A DNA stretch of 64,000 bases. It comes from CAIKMD01 sp035552195. GTDB taxonomy: Bacteria > Pseudomonadota > Alphaproteobacteria > ATCC43930 > CGMCC-115725. Below are positions 59,951 through 64,000 of this stretch, piece after piece. Positions within the stretch are counted from its first letter, which is position 1, and the number at the start of each line of letters is the position of its first letter. Location: assembly GCA_035552195.1 (NCBI GenBank), contig DASZLU010000015.1, forward strand, positions 10,912 through 74,911, in the 5' to 3' direction. Position numbers and translations under genes: made by a program. The notes below the pieces were generated by a model. The model searched no databases, was not told the origin of the DNA, and worked only from the letters and a program-made list of their open reading frames with translations.

Positions 59951-60862
59951 ATGGCCCAGGCTTATAAGGTCGACGGTATTCGCAGCGTCGATTTCGGCGT
60001 CACCGATTTGAAGGCGGCCGAGCGCTTCTATACGGAAGTTTGGAATCTCAAGCCGGTGGCGTCGAGCAACGGCTCGGTCTATCTGCGCGGCACCGGCTAC
60101 GAGCATCACATCCTCGGCTTGCATCAGCGCAACAAGGGCGAGCTTCTGCGCGTCAATCTCTCCGCCCCCGACGAAGAGGCGGTGAACGCGATCCACGAGC
60201 GCGTGCGCAAGACCAACATCCGCCAGGTCGAGGCGCCCGGCGCCATCGACGAGCCCGGCGGCGGCTATGGCTTCGCGTTCCAGGATCCGGAAGGTCGCAC
60301 CGTCCGCGTCATCGCCGGCATGTCCTCGCACGTGCCCGAGAAAGACGATGTCGAGCGGCCGAAGAAGCTCTCGCACTGCGTGCTCAATTCCGGCACCCAG
60401 GAAGACGCGGTCAAATTCTGGTGCGATGCGCTCGGCACGCGCGTGATCGATCGCACCAAAGCGATGACCTTCGTCAACCTCTCGAGCGATCATCATTCGG
60501 TGGCGATCGTCAAAGGCTCGGGCCCGACCCTCCATCACGTCGCCTTCGAGATGCCGTCGATCGAGGCGGTGATGCGCGGCGGCGGCCGCCTCAAGGACGC
60601 CGGCCATCCCATCGAATGGGGCGTCGGCCGCCACGGCCCCGGCAACAACGTCTTCGCCTATTTCATCGGCCCGGAAGAGATGGTGATCGAATACACCGCC
60701 GAGGTCGAACAGGTCGACGACAAGTACAAGGTCGGCGGCCCCGACGAATGGACCTGGAAGCCCGGCCGCAACGACCAATGGGGCATCAACCCAGGCCCCT
60801 CGAAACGCATGCAGGACGCGCACAACGTCCGCTTCGCCGAGGACCTGTTCCACCCGGCGTGA
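59951..60862 (+). CDS. Two-domain VOC extradiol dioxygenase-like protein
   Basis: 303 residues, two vicinal-oxygen-chelate domains. In the second domain the His-His-Glu metal triad is intact: LSHCVLNSG near residue 141, LHHVAFEM near 198 and MVIEYTAE near 242. The first domain (VDFGVTDLKAAERFY) lacks clear metal ligands, as usual for type I extradiol dioxygenases. It likely cleaves a catechol-type ring using Fe(II). A strong GGAGGA is 8 bases before the ATG. Stand-alone gene between repeat elements. Confidence 0.85.
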   Translation: MAQAYKVDGIRSVDFGVTDLKAAERFYTEVWNLKPVASSNGSVYLRGTGYEHHILGLHQRNKGELLRVNLSAPDEEAVNAIHERVRKTNIRQVEAPGAIDEPGGGYGFAFQDPEGRTVRVIAGMSSHVPEKDDVERPKKLSHCVLNSGTQEDAVKFWCDALGTRVIDRTKAMTFVNLSSDHHSVAIVKGSGPTLHHVAFEMPSIEAVMRGGGRLKDAGHPIEWGVGRHGPGNNVFAYFIGPEEMVIEYTAEVEQVDDKYKVGGPDEWTWKPGRNDQWGINPGPSKRMQDAHNVRFAEDLFHPA

Positions 60863-60885
60863 GTTAGCCTCGCGCTTTTAATAGC

Positions 60886-60962
60886 CCCTCTCACGCTCGC
60901 GGGAGAGGGGGGCCCATCACGAAGCGATGGGTGGGTGAGGGGGCGCGGCGCACGCGCCCTTT
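60886..60962. repeat. Hairpin-rich interspersed repeat and probable terminator
   Basis: CCCCTCTC/GAGAGGGG around 60891-60910, CCCATC-ACGAAGC-GATGGG (60913-60931) and a perfect GGGCGCG-GCGCA-CGCGCCC (60941-60959) followed by TTT. The first two match a common alphaproteobacterial repeat form (CTCTCCCGC...GCGGGAGAGGG; GGGTGAGGG). The last stem may end transcription of the VOC gene. Confidence 0.6.
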
Positions 60963-60985
60963 CGTCATTGAGACGGGAGCCTCGC

Positions 60986-61159
60986 ATGCCGTGGACTCCG
61001 GACGACGCCGAAAGCCATACGCGCAAAGCATCGACGCGCGCGCTGCAAGAGCTTTGGGCGAAGATCGCCAACGAGACCTTGGCGCGCACCGGCGACGAAG
61101 GCCGCGCCATCCGCGAAGCCAACGCCGTGATCGCGCGTCAGGCGGATGCCCGCACCTAG
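60986..61159 (+). CDS. Small conserved hypothetical protein
   Basis: 57 residues, MPWTPDDAESHTRKASTRAL then LWAKIANETLARTGDEGRAI and REANAVIARQ. This type, with a W-x-DDA start, H-T-x-KA and EGRAIREAN, is frequent in alphaproteobacterial genomes and phage-like regions and is of unknown function, probably a small helical protein. GGGAG is 7 bases upstream of the ATG. Confidence 0.75.
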   Translation: MPWTPDDAESHTRKASTRALQELWAKIANETLARTGDEGRAIREANAVIARQADART

Positions 61160-61331
61160 ACGCGGCGCACGTCCTCTACCTCCGCGCGATCCTGCACAAT
61201 TCGATCGCCGCTTAGAGATCGCTCCGGGTGGTGAGCTCCCTTTGAGGCGGCGGCCGCGTTGACCGGCGCAGGCGCGCGGTGCTCTAATCGCTGCAATAGC
61301 CGAAACGGCGAACGCGATCAGGGAGGAAAGA

Positions 61332-62309
61332 ATGCAGCCCATCCGACGGCGCGGCGCGTGCGCGGTTTTTCTGCTCGCCGCGCTGGGCGCAGCTTCGGCG
61401 GCGCTTCCGGTGTCTGCCGAAACCCAGCTCACCGTCGGCACCGCGCATGCGACCGCCGATGCGGAGCTGCCGGCCACCGTCGGCGTCGAGCTCGGCATCT
61501 TCAAGAAGCACGGGCTCGACATCAAGCTCGCCGATCTCGGCGGCGACGCCCGCGTGATCCAGGGCATGACCGCCGGCAGCATCGATATTGGTGTCGGCGG
61601 CGGCAGCGGCATGGCCCTGATCGTCAAAGGCGCGCCGATGATCGCGGTGTGCGAGGACAGCGCGACGCAGCCCTATTTCGCCATTGCCGTCGCCTATGAT
61701 TCGCCGCTGCATAAGCTGGCCGATCTGAAGGGCACGAAGATCGGCATCACGCGCGAGAACTCGACCACCGATTGGCTGGCGCGGCAATTGCCGCGCAGCG
61801 AAGGCTGGCCGGCTGAGTCGATTACGCTTGTCGCGCTCGGCGGCGATCCCGCGTCGGGTCCGGCGGCGCTGCGCAATCATCTCATCGACGCCGATATCGG
61901 CGGCACGATGGATTTCGCGGCCATGGAGGATAAGAAGGTCATCCGCATCCTCGCGCCGGTGTCGGACTATATCGGCAAGGTCGCCTCGGGCATCCTCTAT
62001 GCCTCGAACCACATCGTCCAAACCAACCCCGACGCCGTCCGCGCCTATGTCGCCGGCTGGCTCGAGACGACGCAGTTCATGGCGGCGCACAAAGCCGAGA
62101 CGGTGAAGGTCGAGGCCGCCATCACCCATTTCGATCCGGAAATGATCGCGCGCGAATACGACATCGACAAAGGCATGTTCACCGACGATTGCGCCTTCGA
62201 TAAGGAATCGCTCGAGGTGCTGCGCCAATCCTTCGTCGAGCTGAAGATCCTGCCGGCGGCGCCGGACATGTCGAAGCTCTACACGACGGAGTTTTTGCCG
62301 AAGAAGTGA
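61332..62309 (+). CDS. Orphan THI5/SsuA-like periplasmic substrate-binding protein
   Basis: 325 residues. Signal peptide ends near VSAE (residue 29). TVGTAHATADAELPATVGVELGIFKKHGLDI, AGSIDIGVGGGSGMALIVKGAPMIAVCED and DLKGTKIGITREN closely parallel the protein encoded at 29478, including the ending DMSKLYTTEFL, so the two are probably paralogues of one subfamily. GGAGG lies about 6 bases before the ATG. No ATPase or permease gene is near. Confidence 0.88.
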   Translation: MQPIRRRGACAVFLLAALGAASAALPVSAETQLTVGTAHATADAELPATVGVELGIFKKHGLDIKLADLGGDARVIQGMTAGSIDIGVGGGSGMALIVKGAPMIAVCEDSATQPYFAIAVAYDSPLHKLADLKGTKIGITRENSTTDWLARQLPRSEGWPAESITLVALGGDPASGPAALRNHLIDADIGGTMDFAAMEDKKVIRILAPVSDYIGKVASGILYASNHIVQTNPDAVRAYVAGWLETTQFMAAHKAETVKVEAAITHFDPEMIAREYDIDKGMFTDDCAFDKESLEVLRQSFVELKILPAAPDMSKLYTTEFLPKK

Positions 62310-62480
62310 GGCAACGCGGCGTGTTTCGTCCGACGGGGCATGGCCTTGCCAGCCCGGGAGATCGGACCTAGCCTCGCTTTATCGCTGGAACGGCAAAACG
62401 CCAGGCACCGGCGGCTGAGAGATACGCCCGCCCCAAAAGAGAGGTTTGCGCACACTCCCGCCTGTCACCAGGACGGAATC

Positions 62481-62678
62481 GTGAGCGAAGCCCAAAGACT
62501 CCGGGACAAGGCTTTCCATGCGCGCGAAGTGGCGCTTGCGCTGACAGACAAGCACGCTTGCGCGGCGCTCGAAGCGCTGGCGGACGAGTTCGAGGCGCAG
62601 GCGACGGAGCTTGAACGCCGGGAGCAGGGCGCGCGGGGGGAGCAGAATAAGCCGGCTTCGCAACGCGATACTCCTTAG
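62481..62678 (+). CDS. Small helical protein
   Basis: 65 residues from GTG 62481, preceded by GGACGGAATC. Sequence VSEAQRLRDKAFHAREVALAL and HACAALEALADEFEAQATEL form one or two amphipathic helices with a charged tail. It begins an island of four very small genes. Likely real because of the good ribosome site and codon bias, but of unknown role. The longer frame back to 62340 is ignored. Confidence 0.65.
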   Translation: MSEAQRLRDKAFHAREVALALTDKHACAALEALADEFEAQATELERREQGARGEQNKPASQRDTP

Positions 62679-62690
62679 CCGGAGCGTCAC

Positions 62691-62864
62691 ATGTTTGGGT
62701 CCAAGTACCTTCGCGCGCATGCCGCGCAACTGATCGCGATCGGTCACACGGTCGCCGACGCCGTTTCGAAAGCGGCGTTGATCGAGATGGCGGACGATTT
62801 AAACCGTTGGGCCGATGAGCTCGACGGTATCGATCCCCCGAAATCGAACGGTGGAGGCTGCTGA
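62691..62864 (+). CDS. Very small helical protein (57 residues)
   Basis: ATG 62691 with GGAG 6 bases upstream. The frame reads MFGSKYLRAHAAQLIAIGHT, then VADAVSKAALIEMADDLNRW and a short tail ending GGC. Two helices with the pattern of short proteins (RAxAxQLxAIxHxVxD) often seen in rhizobia-like genomes. It starts 12 bases after the previous small gene. Function unknown. Confidence 0.65.
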   Translation: MFGSKYLRAHAAQLIAIGHTVADAVSKAALIEMADDLNRWADELDGIDPPKSNGGGC

Positions 62865-62900
62865 GAGCGTGCGAAATCGTACCCGAACGGAGAGCGGCGC

Positions 62901-63071
62901 GTGAAAGCAAGCTGGTTATCGATAGGAGCGGCGGTTTTGTGCGGTGGCGCCATAACGCTGCTGGCGCTCCTCGTGATTGCGCATTCCTATGGCAATCATC
63001 CAACGATGTCCGACATCGAACTCGCCCTGGGATGTGGCGGTGCCCTGGGCGCCGCCCTCGTCCTGATTTAG
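62901..63071 (+). CDS. Very small membrane protein (56 residues)
   Basis: GTG 62901 preceded by GGAGAG. Two hydrophobic segments: LSIGAAVLCGGAITLLALLV and ELALGCGGALGAALVLI, separated by a short polar loop (AHSYGNHPTMSDI). It is 36 bases after the preceding small gene, so the three genes at 62481, 62691 and 62901 could be one transcript. No family recognised. Confidence 0.55.
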   Translation: MKASWLSIGAAVLCGGAITLLALLVIAHSYGNHPTMSDIELALGCGGALGAALVLI

Positions 63072-63130
63072 GGACCACCGCGCCGCGCCTGGGCGGATAA
63101 GCGCGCTGACAGGCGCGCGTTCCCGCCGCT

Positions 63131-63325
63131 TTACGGATTTTCCCGATTCGGCCGAAACGGCACGCCGGCGTCGCGCGCTTCGGCGCGCTTTGCCACCTTC
63201 TCATAGTTCGCGGCGATCTCGAGCATGGCGCGCTTTGCTTCGGGGTCGGTGATGCTCTCAGCCATCTGGCGCGCTTCGCTGGCCCGAGTGAGCCAGTGTT
63301 CGGCAGTTCCAAATACGTGCGGCAT
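63131..63325 (-). CDS. Small conserved hypothetical protein
   Basis: 64 residues from ATG 63325, 6 bases after GAGG. MPHVFGTAEHWLTRASEARQ and MAESITDPEAKRAMLEIAANY and EKVAKRAEARDAG form a two-helix protein of a type common in Bradyrhizobium and relatives, where HWRxRAEEARxxAExxxDPxxKxxML recurs. Function unknown. Convergent with the small genes to its left. Confidence 0.75.
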   Translation of the reverse strand: MPHVFGTAEHWLTRASEARQMAESITDPEAKRAMLEIAANYEKVAKRAEARDAGVPFRPNRENP

Positions 63326-63592
63326 CACTTTCCTCAATCGTGGCCAGCATAGGAAAAGCAACGCCGCCGCTGGAGCTTTGTTGCGGGAGGCGGCGTGGCT
63401 ATCGCGCGGCGCGATCTTGGCAATTTGGGCGGGACTTTGACAGCGGCCGCGCCTTCTTCGCAAGAGCCGCGCGTTCTTTCTTGGAAAGGGCGGCGGCGAC
63501 CGTCGTTTCTTTTCCTTCATCGCGAATCCGCCAGCGTCATATGAGCAGCGGGCGCATTCTACTTATGCGACGGTTATTCGTCGGAGACGCGG

Positions 63593-63979
63593 TCATCGTC
63601 GACCCCGAAATTTCACACGGAGACAGTGCCGCATCCGGTAGTGGGTAGGTTGAAATTCCGGCGCCCTCCGTATCGGAATGGCTCGGTTCTCTGAGCAACA
63701 GGAAAGCGATTGGCGATGTTCGCGATTGCAAACCCTAAATCGATATCTAGATGGGTTCGGCCACGTCTCAACAACTAACCAGCCATTTCCCTCGTTGAAA
63801 CAAACAACAAGCTTTTTGAAGCCATTTCTGTCTCGTGCCTTCCAGACGACTTCAGCGCGGGCCACCGCATCGGCAAGATTGTTGAAGCCGTCTTGTTTTG
63901 CGGGGAAGTTTACGCTGGTGTCAGCGTTTAGATCGGTCCAGCAATCAAGCACGTAGGGATATTTCATCTCTGCTTTCAT
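63593..63979 (-). CDS. Hypothetical protein with lower-GC codons
   Basis: 128 residues. The first 90 look protein-like (YPYVLDCWTDLNADTSVNF, ADAVARAEVVWKARD, LVVCFNEGNGWLVVETW); the last 35 are Cys/Arg-rich and may be readthrough. Codons are visibly less GC-biased than in the rest of the window. No strong Shine-Dalgarno; ATG 63967 is an alternative start. Could be a recent acquisition or a degraded gene. Confidence 0.42.
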   Translation of the reverse strand: MKAEMKYPYVLDCWTDLNADTSVNFPAKQDGFNNLADAVARAEVVWKARDRNGFKKLVVCFNEGNGWLVVETWPNPSRYRFRVCNREHRQSLSCCSENRAIPIRRAPEFQPTHYRMRHCLRVKFRGRR

Positions 63980-64000
63980 TGGAGTCGCGCCAGAGATTCT

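Noticed and set aside
63541..63648. 35-codon plus-strand frame
   Set aside because: No Shine-Dalgarno, no conservation cue, and it overlaps the opposite small gene.
1..64000. CRISPR array, integrase, transposase or rRNA operon
   Set aside because: I looked for regularly spaced direct repeats, DDE or tyrosine recombinase motifs and rRNA landmarks and saw none.

Overview
The window looks like a chromosomal segment of a GC-rich alphaproteobacterium, probably a free-living soil or plant-associated member of the Hyphomicrobiales or Rhodospirillales. Supporting signs are GC-rich codons throughout, hopanoid genes (hpnM, hpnI, hpnJ, hpnN), a bamB-der operon, a DUF2794 gene, a tRNA-Glu(CTC), and several small proteins of kinds common in that class. 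No species-level assignment can be made from sequence reading alone.

Layout. (1) 1-11.8 kb is a surface-polysaccharide cluster: a Wzt/Wzm-type ABC-2 exporter (the ATPase runs off the left edge), a winged-helix regulator with two operator-like palindromes at its promoter, six glycosyltransferases including an unusual GT-A/GT9 fusion, the sedoheptulose-7-phosphate isomerase gmhA, and gmd-fcl for GDP-deoxysugar synthesis. (2) 11.9-16.5 kb holds single genes: an ICL/PEP-mutase-family enzyme, a lipoprotein, a PRC-barrel protein, an SNase-like nuclease, a GT9 glycosyltransferase, and an alpha/beta-hydrolase-fold protein lacking the serine nucleophile. (3) 16.5-25.7 kb has two complete SsuABC/THI5-type ABC importers. 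The first has two permeases and a class II aldolase. The second has an isochorismatase-family amidohydrolase and a near-perfect sigma-54 promoter. A Rieske oxygenase faces it. (4) 25.8-29.3 kb has a MORN protein, a Sel1 membrane protein and a tightly coupled ParA / ribbon-helix-helix / PAS-like trio. (5) 29.5-33.2 kb has two orphan substrate-binding proteins and a hydrolase. (6) 33.2-41 kb is mostly housekeeping: csp, tRNA-Glu, yajQ, a metallophosphatase, a flippase-like membrane protein, DUF423, a TAXI binding protein, bluB, a histone-deacetylase-like enzyme and xseB.

(7) 41-50.8 kb is a dispersed hopanoid/isoprenoid region: ispA, hpnM, mlaA, hpnI, hpnJ and hpnN. It is interrupted by a glycosyltransferase and two decayed genes (a CaiB/BaiF CoA-transferase fragment and a frameshifted FMN-dependent 2-hydroxyacid dehydrogenase remnant). 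(8) 51-57.3 kb has a metallo-beta-lactamase-fold protein, an amidase, DUF2794, and a YfgM-like / bamB / der operon; der carries an in-frame palindromic repeat. (9) 57.4-64 kb has an orphan CoxL-like molybdenum hydroxylase, a two-domain VOC dioxygenase, elaborate palindromic repeats, a further orphan substrate-binding protein, and an island of very small genes at the right edge.

Themes. The window contains five THI5/SsuA-like periplasmic binding proteins plus one TAXI protein; four of these six lack local transporter subunits. Together with the amidohydrolase, Rieske oxygenase, VOC dioxygenase, amidase and CoxL-like enzyme, this suggests broad scavenging and breakdown of small nitrogenous or aromatic compounds. 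The best candidates for something undescribed are the ParA/RHH/PAS trio, the sigma-54-controlled importer operon, the dual operator at the polysaccharide locus, and the three-way palindromic element at 59756-59828.
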